A DNA stretch of 64,000 nt from NCBI GenBank assembly GCA_044226865.1, contig JBGAGE010000008.1, positions 62,001 to 126,000 on the forward strand, in the 5' to 3' direction. This document shows positions 1 through 9,534 of this stretch, piece by piece. A model generated the notes under the pieces. It was not told the origin of the DNA. It did not search any database and was given only the letters and a program-made list of their open reading frames with translations. A program made the translations under genes and the position numbers. Each line of letters begins with the position of its first letter. Positions within the stretch are counted from its first letter, which is position 1. The DNA comes from TMP-86 sp044226865 (GTDB lineage: Bacteria; Pseudomonadota; Gammaproteobacteria; Steroidobacterales; Steroidobacteraceae).

Positions 1-203
1 GCGGTGTGCGCGAGGTGAGCGTGGCCTCACCCTCGTTCGCGGTGGATTGCCTGGAAACCCTGGAGGAGATCGCGGTGGAGTACCGTGACACCTTCGACAA
101 GCTCGGCGGCAAGCTCGAGATGGTACCCGCGCTCAATGACAGCGATGCCCATGTCGAGGTGATGCTGGAGGTCATCGGGCAGCATCTGCACGGCTGGGTG
201 TAG
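1..203 (+). CDS. hemH: Ferrochelatase, C-terminal end (partial)
   Basis: Only the last 67 or so codons are inside the window; the gene begins upstream. The visible tail reads REVSVASPSFAVDCLETLEEIA followed by VEYRDTF, which matches the conserved C-terminal helix region of bacterial ferrochelatase, the enzyme that inserts ferrous iron into protoporphyrin IX in the last step of haem synthesis. The frame stays open to the window edge, so the GTG at position 6 is internal, not a start. The stop codon lies only 8 bases before the first possible start of the leucine leader peptide. Identification is from the conserved tail alone but that tail is distinctive. Confidence 0.85.
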   Translation, partial: GVREVSVASPSFAVDCLETLEEIAVEYRDTFDKLGGKLEMVPALNDSDAHVEVMLEVIGQHLHGWV

Positions 204-211
204 GCACTTGC

Positions 212-331
212 ATGGCCGCCGCCGGCAATGCTAGATTCCAGGGCATGATCTCCGGCGCCGGCTCAAAAGCTCTCCAGACCCGCAACCTGCGGGCGGACCT
301 GCTTCCGGCTCTGCTGCTGCTGCGCCGCTAG
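212..331 (+). CDS. leuL: Candidate leucine-rich leader peptide of leuA
   Basis: A short open frame of 39 codons (ATG at 212, with an AGG seven bases upstream) or 28 codons (ATG at 245) ends just before leuA. Its last codons read Leu-Leu-Pro-Ala-Leu-Leu-Leu-Leu-Arg-Arg-stop, with four consecutive CTG codons at 311-322. The E. coli LeuL leader is also 28 residues with a run of four leucines. From the leucine run onward the segments GCGCC (322-326), GGCGC (331-335), GCGCC (346-350) and GGCGC (358-362) alternate, so stems 1:2, 2:3 and 3:4 exclude each other, as in attenuation. The stems are only 5 bp and no U-run follows, so termination, if any, is not of the classic intrinsic type. Function is inferred. 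Confidence 0.6.
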   Translation: MAAAGNARFQGMISGAGSKALQTRNLRADLLPALLLLRR

Positions 332-419
332 GCGCCACTTCATATGCGCCAACGGTCGGCGCTGACAAGACCGGGAAACGAGATCCAAACCAAGACACCA
401 AAGTCTCGCCCATGGCGAG
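322..419 (+). promoter_or_regulatory. Candidate attenuator/alternative hairpins before leuA
   Basis: The four alternating GCGCC/GGCGC segments between 322 and 362 allow three mutually exclusive 5-bp stems. A further hairpin, CTCGCC-cat-GGCGAG, occupies 405-419 and ends directly before the GGAAG ribosome-binding site of leuA at 421-425. Together these could link leader-peptide translation to leuA expression. No T-run is seen, so control by translation or Rho is as likely as intrinsic termination. Confidence 0.4.
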
Positions 420-432
420 TGGAAGACGCCGC

Positions 433-2130
433 ATGTTGCACGATTCATTGACCAAGTATCGCCCCTTCGAACCCATCCAGATCGCCGACCGCACCTGGCC
501 CAATCGCGTGCTGCGCGCCGCACCCACCTGGTGCTCGGTGGACCTGCGCGATGGCAACCAAGCGCTGATCGAGCCCATGGATGCGGCACGCAAGCGACGC
601 ATGTTCGACATGCTGGTGAAGACCGGTTTCAAGGAAATCGAGGTGGGCTTCCCGGCCGCCTCGCAAACCGACTACGACTTCGTGCGTGAACTGATCGACA
701 AAAAGCTCATCCCGGACGATGTCACCGTGCAGGTGTTGACGCAGGCGCGTCCCGACCTGATCGCCCGTTCCTTCGAGGCGTTGAAGGGCGTGCGCCGCGC
801 CATCATGCACCTGTACAACTCCACCTCCACGGTTCAGCGCCGCGTGGTGTTCCGCCTGGACCGCGCCGGGATCATCGACATCGCGCGCAAGGGCGCCACC
901 TGGGTGCGCGAGCACGCGGAAAAGCAGCGCGACACCGATTGGGTGTTCCAGTACAGCCCGGAAAGCTTCACCGGCACCGAGCTGGAATTCGCAGTGGAAA
1001 TCTGCGATGCAGTGAACGCCGTGTGGGAACCCACCCCGCGCCGCAAGACCATCCTGAACCTCCCGGCGACGGTGGAAATGGCCACGCCAAACGTGTACGC
1101 GGACCAGATCGAATGGTTCGGCCGGCACGTGGCCAAGCGCGATTCGGTCATCATCAGCGTGCATCCACACAATGACCGCGGCACGGGCGTGGCAGCCGCG
1201 GAACTGGGCATGCTGGCGGGCGCCGAGCGCGTCGAAGGCACGTTGTTCGGCAATGGCGAGCGCACCGGCAACGTCGACGTCGTGACGCTGGCCTTGAACC
1301 TGTACACGCAGGGCGTCGATCCGAAGCTCGACTTCTCCAACATCAACGAAGTCGCGCGCTGTGCAGAGGCCTGCAATCAGCTGCCCATCCATCCCCGACA
1401 CCCCTACGTGGGCGACCTGGTATTCACGGCGTTCTCGGGTTCGCACCAGGATGCGATCAAGAAGGGACTGGCCGCGCGCGGCGAAGCCGGGGCCTGGGAT
1501 GTGCCCTACCTGCCCATCGATCCGTCGGATGTGGGCCGCTCCTACGATTCCATCATCCGGGTCAACAGCCAGTCGGGCAAGGGCGGGGTGGCTTACCTGC
1601 TCGAGCGCGACTACCAACTGGTGCTGCCGCGCCGGCTGCAAATCGAGTTCAGCCAGGTGGTGCAGGCGGCGGCGGATGCCTCCGGCAAGGAACTCACCTC
1701 GCAGGAATTATTCGATCTGTTCAACAGCGAGTACCTGAAGGCGCAGCAGACGTTCGCCTATCGTTCCCACCAACTCGCGGCCAGCACCGACGGCGCGGAC
1801 AGCGAGCGCATCGTGGTGCAGGTGGATCGCGGCGGCCGCACCGAGACCTGGCATGGCCAGGGCTCCGGGCCGATCGACGCCATGGTGAAGGCGGTGGGCC
1901 TGCCCTTCGATGTGCTGTCCTACGAAGAGCATTCCACCGGGCTTGGCAGCGATGCCAAGGCGATTTCGTACATCGAGATCACGACCCCGGCGCGGCGGAC
2001 GCTGTTCGGAGCCGGAATTCACCACAACATCATCACCGCCTCGCTCCTTGCGGTGCTGTCGGCGGTGAACCGGGCCATCAAGTTGGGGCACCTGCAGGCG
2101 CGCGACCTTCCAGCCCGTACCGGCACCTGA
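433..2130 (+). CDS. leuA: 2-isopropylmalate synthase
   Basis: LeuA condenses acetyl-CoA with 2-oxoisovalerate, the first committed step of leucine synthesis. The 565-residue protein carries the catalytic LRDGNQ motif at about residues 38-43 and the metal-binding HPHNDRG at about 243-249, followed by the C-terminal LeuA regulatory domain (about 430-560). It is the long form similar to actinobacterial LeuA rather than the ~520-residue E. coli type. The start at 433 was chosen because GGAAG lies seven bases before it; the in-frame ATG at 412 has no ribosome-binding site. The rest of the leucine genes (leuC, leuD, leuB) lie 20 kb away on the other strand. Leader peptide and hairpins upstream suggest attenuation. 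Confidence 0.95.
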   Translation: MLHDSLTKYRPFEPIQIADRTWPNRVLRAAPTWCSVDLRDGNQALIEPMDAARKRRMFDMLVKTGFKEIEVGFPAASQTDYDFVRELIDKKLIPDDVTVQVLTQARPDLIARSFEALKGVRRAIMHLYNSTSTVQRRVVFRLDRAGIIDIARKGATWVREHAEKQRDTDWVFQYSPESFTGTELEFAVEICDAVNAVWEPTPRRKTILNLPATVEMATPNVYADQIEWFGRHVAKRDSVIISVHPHNDRGTGVAAAELGMLAGAERVEGTLFGNGERTGNVDVVTLALNLYTQGVDPKLDFSNINEVARCAEACNQLPIHPRHPYVGDLVFTAFSGSHQDAIKKGLAARGEAGAWDVPYLPIDPSDVGRSYDSIIRVNSQSGKGGVAYLLERDYQLVLPRRLQIEFSQVVQAAADASGKELTSQELFDLFNSEYLKAQQTFAYRSHQLAASTDGADSERIVVQVDRGGRTETWHGQGSGPIDAMVKAVGLPFDVLSYEEHSTGLGSDAKAISYIEITTPARRTLFGAGIHHNIITASLLAVLSAVNRAIKLGHLQARDLPARTGT

Positions 2131-2426
2131 TCCGCCCTCCTGCCCGGGGCGGGGCCGGCCCTATACCGGTTCCCGCCCCGTCGGGCTGTCGGCAAGAACC
2201 GGCGCAGGAGGCCGATCGTTACCTAGACTGAATTTGGGTAACGGCTGTAAGCCCATGTTTTGCCGGAGTTCTCGATGCTCGCGTGGCTGGTTCACCAGGG
2301 CTCGCCGCGGGGGCCGCCAGCATCGCACCCTGCAGCGCAAAAGACGCAGTTGAATGCCCCGGCAAATCCGTTATAGTTCGCTGCCTAAAGTTAGATCCCA
2401 TTGATTTCAAGAGCTTTTCTTCAAAG
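2131..2426. other. Intergenic region leuA / lysAC unit
   Basis: About 296 bases without a recognisable gene. Just after leuA a GC-rich hairpin (CGGGGCGGG pairing with CCCGCCCCG near 2145-2190) could be a terminator but has no T-run. A separate inverted repeat, CGTTACC at 2217-2223 and GGTAACG at 2237-2243 with a 13-base loop, is unexplained. A sigma-70-like promoter follows at 2350-2377. Confidence 0.6.
2350..2377 (+). promoter_or_regulatory. Probable sigma-70 promoter of the acidic ORF-lysAC-asd unit
   Basis: TTGAAT (2350-2355) and TATAGT (2372-2377) are separated by 16 bases and lie about 50 bases before the first start codon of the unit. Both boxes differ from consensus by two bases or fewer. 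This is a pattern match only. Confidence 0.5.
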
Positions 2427-2645
2427 ATGAGTGAACGCGACGACGACCATTTCGACATCGACGATGAGTTTCTAGGCGAGGCTGAAGAATCTTCCGACTT
2501 CGAACCTATCGTGGAACGCTCTGAACGCCGCCCCAAGGCCGCCGCACCGAGTAAGCGCGGCAAGGCTGCGTGGAGCCGTGTGGAAGATGTGATTGCCGAG
2601 CGCGAGTTGGAAAGAGAGCTGCGCGAAGTCTTCGAAGACGAATAG
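2427..2645 (+). CDS. Small highly charged protein, PA3496-like
   Basis: A 72-residue protein rich in Asp and Glu in its first third (SERDDDHFDIDDEFL), with a basic middle and a C-terminal helix (WSRVEDVIAERELERELREV). This charge layout resembles the small PA3496-type proteins of gammaproteobacteria, whose role is poorly known; I infer that kinship from memory of the pattern and not from an alignment. There is no signal peptide or membrane segment, so it should be cytoplasmic. It starts at the first ATG after the probable promoter and ends 15 bases before lysAC, so the two are probably cotranscribed. Confidence 0.6.
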   Translation: MSERDDDHFDIDDEFLGEAEESSDFEPIVERSERRPKAAAPSKRGKAAWSRVEDVIAERELERELREVFEDE

Positions 2646-2660
2646 CCGACCCGCGCGTCC

Positions 2661-5243
2661 GTGTCGCAATCAACTTCCCCCTGGGTCGTACTCAAGTTTG
2701 GCGGTACGAGCGTCTCCACGGCTGCCAACTGGCAGCGCATTGCGCAGATCCTGCGCGAGCGCCTTGCCGACGGTGTCCGGCCGGTGGTGGTGCACTCGGC
2801 GCTGTCAGGTATCACCGATCGTCTCGAGTCCCTGCTGAGCACCTCGGCCGTGGCGGCCGTGCTCGAACAGATCAAGACCCGCCATCTGGATCTCGCCGCC
2901 TCGCTCGCAGTGGAGCCCGGGCCGATCTACCAGCGCCACTTCGATGAATTGTCGACGCATGCGCAAGCATTGCAGCAGGGCATCGCCCCCGACGACCGAT
3001 TGCGGGCGCGCATCATGGCGGCTGGAGAATTGCTGTCCACCGCGCTCGGCGCGCAGTACCTGAATTCACAGGGACTTCAAACCTGCTGGATGGATGCGCG
3101 GCTCGCGCTCAAGGCCGAGCGCCGCTTGAATGCCAGTGCCAAGGCGAGCCTCCTCAATGCCACCTGCGATTTCGCGCCGGACGCCGCGCTGCAGTCACAA
3201 TGGCTGGCCACGCCGGGCATCTTGATCACACAGGGTTTCATCGCTTCCAACGAGGAGGGCGAGACCGTGTTGCTGGGCCGCGGCGGATCGGACACCTCCT
3301 CGGCCTACATTGCCGCCAAGCTCGCGGCGCGGCGGCTGGAAATCTGGACCGATGTGCCCGGCATGTTCAGCGCCAATCCGCGCGATGTCCCTTCCGCCCG
3401 GCTGCTGCGATCGCTGCATTACGATGAGGCGCAGGAGATCGCCAGCAACGGCGCGAAGGTGCTGCATCCACGCTGCATCCTTCCGGTGCGTCAGCACCGT
3501 ATCCCGTTGCACGTGTTCGCCACACAGGCGCCGCACATGCCCGGCACGGTCATCTCCGCGAGCGTCGCAGACAGCGCCGCACAGGTGAAGGCCATTGCCA
3601 TCAAGAAGGGCATCACGCTGGTGTCGATGGAAAGCCCGGGCATGTGGCATCAGGTGGGCTTCCTGGCCGATGCCTTCCAGGTGTTCAAGCAACATGGCTT
3701 GTCGGTCGACTTGATCTCGACCTCCGAGACCACCGTGACCGTGTCACTGGACCCGGCGGCCAATTCGCTGGATGCCGCGGCCATCAAGGGCCTGACCGAT
3801 TCGCTGCAGGAGCTGTGCCGCGTGCAGGTCATCGGTCCCTGCGCCTCGTTGAGCCTGCTCGGCCACAACATCCGCGCCATCCTGCCCGAACTGGGTGAGG
3901 CCTTCGAACTGTTCGAAGACCAGAAGATCTACCTGGTGAGCCAGGCGGCGAACGACCTGAATTTCACCTTCGTGATCGACGAGGCCCAGGGTGACAAGCT
4001 GGTGCATCAATTGCACGAGCGGCTCATCCAGAGCATCGGCTCGGACGATGTGCTGGGTCCCACCTGGGCGCAGCTGTTTGCCACCGGCGAGCCGGCCAAG
4101 CCCGCGGCCAGGCCGTGGTGGCTGGAGCCGGGCAAGCGGCAGCAATTGCTGCAGATCGCCGCCCGCGAAAAGGCCGCGTTCGTGTACGACCGCGCGGTGC
4201 TGGCTGCCGCAGTGGCCTCGCTCAAGTCCGTCAAGTCGGTGAGCCGCTGGGCCTATGCGATGAAGGCCAACTGGCATGCGGAGATCCTGCAGCGCTTCGC
4301 CGCCGCCGGGCTGATGCTGGAATGCGTATCGCAGCCCGAGCTCGAGCACACCTTCGCCCATGTCCCCGGCATCGCTCCGCCGGACGTGATCTTCACGCCG
4401 AACTTCGCGCCACGCAGCGAATATGCCTTCGCCTTCGAGCGCGGCGTGCGCGTGACCCTCGACAACCTGCATCCGCTCAAGTGCTGGCCGGAGTTGTTCA
4501 AGGGGCGGGAGATCTTCGTGCGGGTGGATCCTGGCTTCGGCCGCGGCCATCACCAGCATGTGCGCACCGCCGGCGTGCATTCGAAATTCGGCATCCCGCT
4601 GTTCGAGATGGACGAGGTTGCGGCGCTGGCCCGGCAGGCGGGCGTGCGCGTGGTCGGTCTGCATGCGCACACCGGCAGCGGCATTTTCAATGTCGACAAC
4701 TGGACCGAGACCGGCGCCATCCTGTCGCAGCTGGCGCAGCAATTCGATGACGTGCGCATCGTCGACCTCGGCGGCGGGCTCGGCGTGCCCGAGCATCAGG
4801 GCCAGGCGCAGGTTGACCTGTCGGCGCTGGATGAAGGCGTTGCCAAGCTGCGCGGGCAATTTCCGCGCTTCGAATTCTGGATGGAGCCGGGGCGTTTCCT
4901 CGTGGCGCAGGCCGGAGTGCTGGTCGCGCAGGTCACGCAGTTGAAAGGCAAGGGTGAGGTTCAGTACGTGGGCGTGGCCACCGGCATGAATTCGCTGATC
5001 CGGCCGGCGCTGTATGGATCGCATCACGACATCGTCAACTTGACGCGTTGCGATGAGCCGGCCGACCAGTTCGTCAATGTGGTGGGCCCCATCTGCGAGT
5101 CCGCCGATCAACTGGGCCAGGATCGCTGGCTGCCGCGCACGCTCGAGGGCGATGTACTATTGATCGCCACCACGGGCGCGTATGGCCGCGCCATGAGTTC
5201 CCATTACAACCTGCGCCCTCCGGCGCCTGAAGTGCTGATATGA
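2661..5243 (+). CDS. lysAC: Bifunctional aspartate kinase / diaminopimelate decarboxylase
   Basis: One 860-residue chain joins the first and last enzymes of lysine synthesis. Residues 1 to about 460 are an aspartokinase (VLKFGGTSVS near residue 9, catalytic domain, then ACT regulatory domains). From about residue 480 onward it is a PLP-dependent decarboxylase: YAMKAN with the PLP lysine near 535, HTGSG near 668 and EPGRFLVA near 740. The fusion is known from Xanthomonas and Xylella and is a useful lineage marker. The start is a GTG; the kinase motif begins a few residues later, so it cannot be far off. asd overlaps its stop by four bases (ATGA), so the two are translationally coupled, giving aspartyl phosphate to semialdehyde in sequence. 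Confidence 0.95.
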   Translation: MSQSTSPWVVLKFGGTSVSTAANWQRIAQILRERLADGVRPVVVHSALSGITDRLESLLSTSAVAAVLEQIKTRHLDLAASLAVEPGPIYQRHFDELSTHAQALQQGIAPDDRLRARIMAAGELLSTALGAQYLNSQGLQTCWMDARLALKAERRLNASAKASLLNATCDFAPDAALQSQWLATPGILITQGFIASNEEGETVLLGRGGSDTSSAYIAAKLAARRLEIWTDVPGMFSANPRDVPSARLLRSLHYDEAQEIASNGAKVLHPRCILPVRQHRIPLHVFATQAPHMPGTVISASVADSAAQVKAIAIKKGITLVSMESPGMWHQVGFLADAFQVFKQHGLSVDLISTSETTVTVSLDPAANSLDAAAIKGLTDSLQELCRVQVIGPCASLSLLGHNIRAILPELGEAFELFEDQKIYLVSQAANDLNFTFVIDEAQGDKLVHQLHERLIQSIGSDDVLGPTWAQLFATGEPAKPAARPWWLEPGKRQQLLQIAAREKAAFVYDRAVLAAAVASLKSVKSVSRWAYAMKANWHAEILQRFAAAGLMLECVSQPELEHTFAHVPGIAPPDVIFTPNFAPRSEYAFAFERGVRVTLDNLHPLKCWPELFKGREIFVRVDPGFGRGHHQHVRTAGVHSKFGIPLFEMDEVAALARQAGVRVVGLHAHTGSGIFNVDNWTETGAILSQLAQQFDDVRIVDLGGGLGVPEHQGQAQVDLSALDEGVAKLRGQFPRFEFWMEPGRFLVAQAGVLVAQVTQLKGKGEVQYVGVATGMNSLIRPALYGSHHDIVNLTRCDEPADQFVNVVGPICESADQLGQDRWLPRTLEGDVLLIATTGAYGRAMSSHYNLRPPAPEVLI

Positions 5244-6349
5244 ATCAAGTCGGATTGATCGGATGGCGAGGCATGGTGGGTTCGGTGCTGCTGGAGCGCA
5301 TGCGCCAGGAAGGCGACTTCGATCACGTGCAACCCACGTTCTTCAGCACCTCGCAGGCCGGCGCCGCGGCGCCATCCATCGGCCGCGCCGCGGCAGCCGT
5401 CCAGGATGCGTACGACATCGAGGCGCTGAAGAAGCTGCCCATCTTGATTTCCTGCCAGGGCGGTGACTACACCCAGGCCGTGCACGGCAAACTGCGCGCC
5501 GCGGGCTGGCAGGGCTATTGGATCGATGCGGCCAGCACGTTGCGCATGGCGGGCGATTCGGTCGTGGTGCTGGATCCGGTCAATCTCAAGGTGATGCAGG
5601 CCGCGAAGTCGCAGGGCACCAAGGACTTCATCGGTGGCAATTGCACGGTCTCGCTGATGCTGATGGCGCTCGGCGGCCTGGTCACCGAAGGCCTGGTGGA
5701 ATGGGTGTCGGCGATGACCTACCAGTCCGCCTCCGGCGCCGGGGCGCAGAACATGCGCGAATTGCTCGCGCAGATGGGCGTGTTGTACGAGGCCGCCAAG
5801 CCGTTGCTGGCCGATCCCAACAGCTCCATTTTGGAGATCGACCGGCGTGTCAATGAGGCCTTGAACGGTCCCTCGTTGCCGCGCGAGCATTTCGGCGCGC
5901 CGCTGGCCGCCAGCCTCATCCCCTGGATCGACAAGGACCTGGGCAATGGGCAGAGCCGCGAGGAATGGAAGGCCACGGCGGAGGCCAACAAAATCCTGGG
6001 GCTGGCGCCGGGCACGCTGGCGGTGGAAGGCGTGTGCGTGCGCGTGAGCGCCATGCGCTGCCACAGCCAGGCGCTGACCATCAAGCTCAAGCGCGACCTG
6101 CCGGCGGAAGAAGTGGCGCGCGTGATCACCTCGGGCAACGCCTGGGTGCGCGTCATACCCAATGATCGTGAAACCTCGATCCGGGAGCTTTCGCCGGCGG
6201 CGGTGAGCGGCAAGCTCACCATTCCGATCGGGCGGCTGCGTCAGCTGGCGATGGGACCGCAGTATTGGTCCGCGTTCACCGTGGGCGATCAGCTGTTGTG
6301 GGGCGCGGCCGAACCGTTGCGCCGCACGTTGCGCTTCCTGATCAGCTGA
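5240..6349 (+). CDS. asd: Aspartate-semialdehyde dehydrogenase
   Basis: Asd reduces aspartyl phosphate to aspartate semialdehyde, the branch point to lysine, threonine and methionine. The 369-residue protein has the gammaproteobacterial form: NQVGLIGWRGMVGSVLL at the N-terminus (NADP binding) and GGNCTVSLMLMALGGL with the catalytic cysteine at residue 135, followed by SASGAGAQNMREL. It overlaps the stop codon of lysAC by four bases. It converges with pgl; the 51 bases between them hold a 7-bp GC hairpin (6364-6383) without a T-run. Confidence 0.97.
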   Translation: MNQVGLIGWRGMVGSVLLERMRQEGDFDHVQPTFFSTSQAGAAAPSIGRAAAAVQDAYDIEALKKLPILISCQGGDYTQAVHGKLRAAGWQGYWIDAASTLRMAGDSVVVLDPVNLKVMQAAKSQGTKDFIGGNCTVSLMLMALGGLVTEGLVEWVSAMTYQSASGAGAQNMRELLAQMGVLYEAAKPLLADPNSSILEIDRRVNEALNGPSLPREHFGAPLAASLIPWIDKDLGNGQSREEWKATAEANKILGLAPGTLAVEGVCVRVSAMRCHSQALTIKLKRDLPAEEVARVITSGNAWVRVIPNDRETSIRELSPAAVSGKLTIPIGRLRQLAMGPQYWSAFTVGDQLLWGAAEPLRRTLRFLIS

Positions 6350-6400
6350 ATCGCGCCTACGAGGCCGCGCGGCGCTGCGCGGCGGTTGCGCGCCCGGTTC

Positions 6401-7111
6401 TCACGGCGCCCAGAAGAACTCCACCGGCGTGCGCCGCTGCCGGAAGATGGCGCGGATCGGCATGTCTTCCACCGGTCCGCTGCCGATGGCGGATTCATAC
6501 ACCTGCCATTTGGCTTCGCCCGCACTCGAGACGATGATTTCACGCGCGTCGATCAGGGCGGCGCAATTCAGCGTGAGGCGTTCCTGCGGGGCCACCGGCG
6601 CGCGCGTGGCCACGCATCCCGGTGCCGCATCCGCATCCAGTGCCTTGGCAAGCTGGGGATTGTCGGGGAACAGCGAGGCCGTGTGGCCATCATCGCCCAT
6701 GCCCAGCAGCACCACATCGAAGGGCCGCGGGAGCTTGGACAGGGCGCGCCAGGCCGCGGCCGCGCCGCGTGCGGCGGTCGCGGCGTCATTCTTGAGGCCG
6801 GTGAAAGTGGCTGCCGCCGCATGACCATGCAACAGGTGCTCGCGCACGAAGCGTTCGTTGCTGCCCGGGTCTTCCAGCGCCACCCAGCGCTCATCGGCGA
6901 GGGCGATCTGCACATTGCTCCAGCCCAGGTCGGTGACCGCCAGGCGTTCAAACAGCGGCAGTGGCGTGCGGCCACCGGAGACGATCAGCGTCGCCGTGCC
7001 GCGTTCGCTGACGGCGGCGCGCAGCCTATCGACGAGGCGCTCCGAAAGTTCATCGGCGAGGCGCTCGGGGTCTTCGAAACGGTGCAGCGTGGGATTGGAG
7101 GTGGTGGTCAT
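6401..7111 (-). CDS. pgl: 6-phosphogluconolactonase
   Basis: A 236-residue DevB/SugarP-isomerase-like lactonase that hydrolyses 6-phosphogluconolactone in the pentose phosphate and Entner-Doudoroff routes. Family features visible are VSGGRTPLPLFERLA near residue 45, ALADERWV, and GMGDDGHTASLFP. It follows zwf with only three bases between the zwf stop and the pgl start, so both are in one transcript and act in consecutive steps. The KDPG aldolase gene eda is divergent from this pair, which suggests the glucose catabolic genes form a local cluster; 6-phosphogluconate dehydratase is not in the window. Confidence 0.95.
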   Translation of the reverse strand: MTTTSNPTLHRFEDPERLADELSERLVDRLRAAVSERGTATLIVSGGRTPLPLFERLAVTDLGWSNVQIALADERWVALEDPGSNERFVREHLLHGHAAAATFTGLKNDAATAARGAAAAWRALSKLPRPFDVVLLGMGDDGHTASLFPDNPQLAKALDADAAPGCVATRAPVAPQERLTLNCAALIDAREIIVSSAGEAKWQVYESAIGSGPVEDMPIRAIFRQRRTPVEFFWAP

Positions 7112-7114
7112 GGC

Positions 7115-8575
<1,461 letters not shown>

Positions 8576-8665
8576 AACGGTCCTTTGAATTGGCGCGCCC
8601 GGGCCGCAAGTGTCGCAGATTTGCCGAGGTTTTACCGCCCCGGCTGAGCCTTCCGGTCGCCCTGT

Positions 8666-8701
8666 GGGAACCCTGCGGGAGCCCGGCGGGAACCCTACGG
8701 G
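8666..8701. repeat. Short direct repeat between zwf and eda
   Basis: The 14-base unit GGGAACCCT-(G/A)-CGGG occurs at 8666-8679 and 8688-8701, 22 bases apart start to start, in the 203-base region between the divergent zwf and eda. Two turns of the helix between the copies would suit a dimeric regulator, but no regulator is identified. No HexR-type TTGT-ACAA site was seen. Confidence 0.4.
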
Positions 8702-8778
8702 TCGTGCGCGGTTTTCGCTGCTGGTAAATCCGTCCCGCCGCGATATCATGCCGGCGGACTGCTGCCCAGGACCGGATC

Positions 8779-9417
8779 GTGCGCCCGATGGAAACTGCCG
8801 ACTTGTTGAAGATTTCGCCGGTGATTCCGGTGCTGATCATCGAGCACCTGGAGACGGCCGTGCCGCTCGGCAGGGCGCTGGTCGATGGCGGCCTGATGGT
8901 GCTCGAAGTGACATTGCGCACGCCTGCCGCGCTACCGGCCCTCGAGATGCTGCGCAAGGCACTGCCCGACGCGCTGGTCGGCGCCGGCACCCTCACGCGC
9001 ACGAGCGACGTGCAGGCCGCGGTTGCCGCGGGCGCGCAGTTCGGCGTCAGCCCGGGACTGACACCCGAGATCGTCGAGGCGGCGCGCGGGCAATCGTTGC
9101 CGCTGCTGCCCGGTGTCATGACGCCGACGGAGGTCATCATGGCGCGCAATGCCGGGTTTCGCGCGCTGAAATTGTTTCCCGCGCAGCAGGCCGGCGGCAT
9201 CAGCATGCTGAAGGCACTCGGCTCGCCATTCCCCGACGTCACCTTCTGTCCCACCGGTGGCATCACCCGCATCACCGCGCCGGAATACCTGGCGCTGCCC
9301 AATGTAGCCTGCGTGGGCGGCTCGTGGATCGCGCCACGGAATCTGCTGGAGGCGCGGGATTGGAAGGGCGTGGAGGCACTGGCGCGCGACGCCGCCGGAT
9401 TGCGCAGCCGCGCCTGA
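8779..9417 (+). CDS. eda: 2-keto-3-deoxy-6-phosphogluconate aldolase
   Basis: A class I aldolase of 212 residues that splits KDPG into pyruvate and glyceraldehyde 3-phosphate, the last Entner-Doudoroff step. Seen are the catalytic glutamate in LEVTLRT, GAGTL, and the Schiff-base lysine in RALKLFPAQ near residue 131, then FCPTGGI. The GTG start at 8779 has AGGA seven bases upstream; the ATG at 8788 is the alternative and would shorten it by three residues. It diverges from zwf-pgl, its pathway neighbours. Confidence 0.93.
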   Translation: MRPMETADLLKISPVIPVLIIEHLETAVPLGRALVDGGLMVLEVTLRTPAALPALEMLRKALPDALVGAGTLTRTSDVQAAVAAGAQFGVSPGLTPEIVEAARGQSLPLLPGVMTPTEVIMARNAGFRALKLFPAQQAGGISMLKALGSPFPDVTFCPTGGITRITAPEYLALPNVACVGGSWIAPRNLLEARDWKGVEALARDAAGLRSRA

Positions 9418-9534
9418 GCAGATCGCGTCTTCGCGCGCAGGCGACACTTCGTACAGTAGTTGCGAGCTCCGCAAACTGGATGGACCGCGAGCATCGCGTT
9501 TGGCAGGATGCGCACTCCCACAGGAGGTGTACCC

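Noticed and set aside
6364..6383. 7-bp GC hairpin between asd and pgl as terminator
   Set aside because: No T-run on either strand; it may end transcripts through other means but cannot be called.
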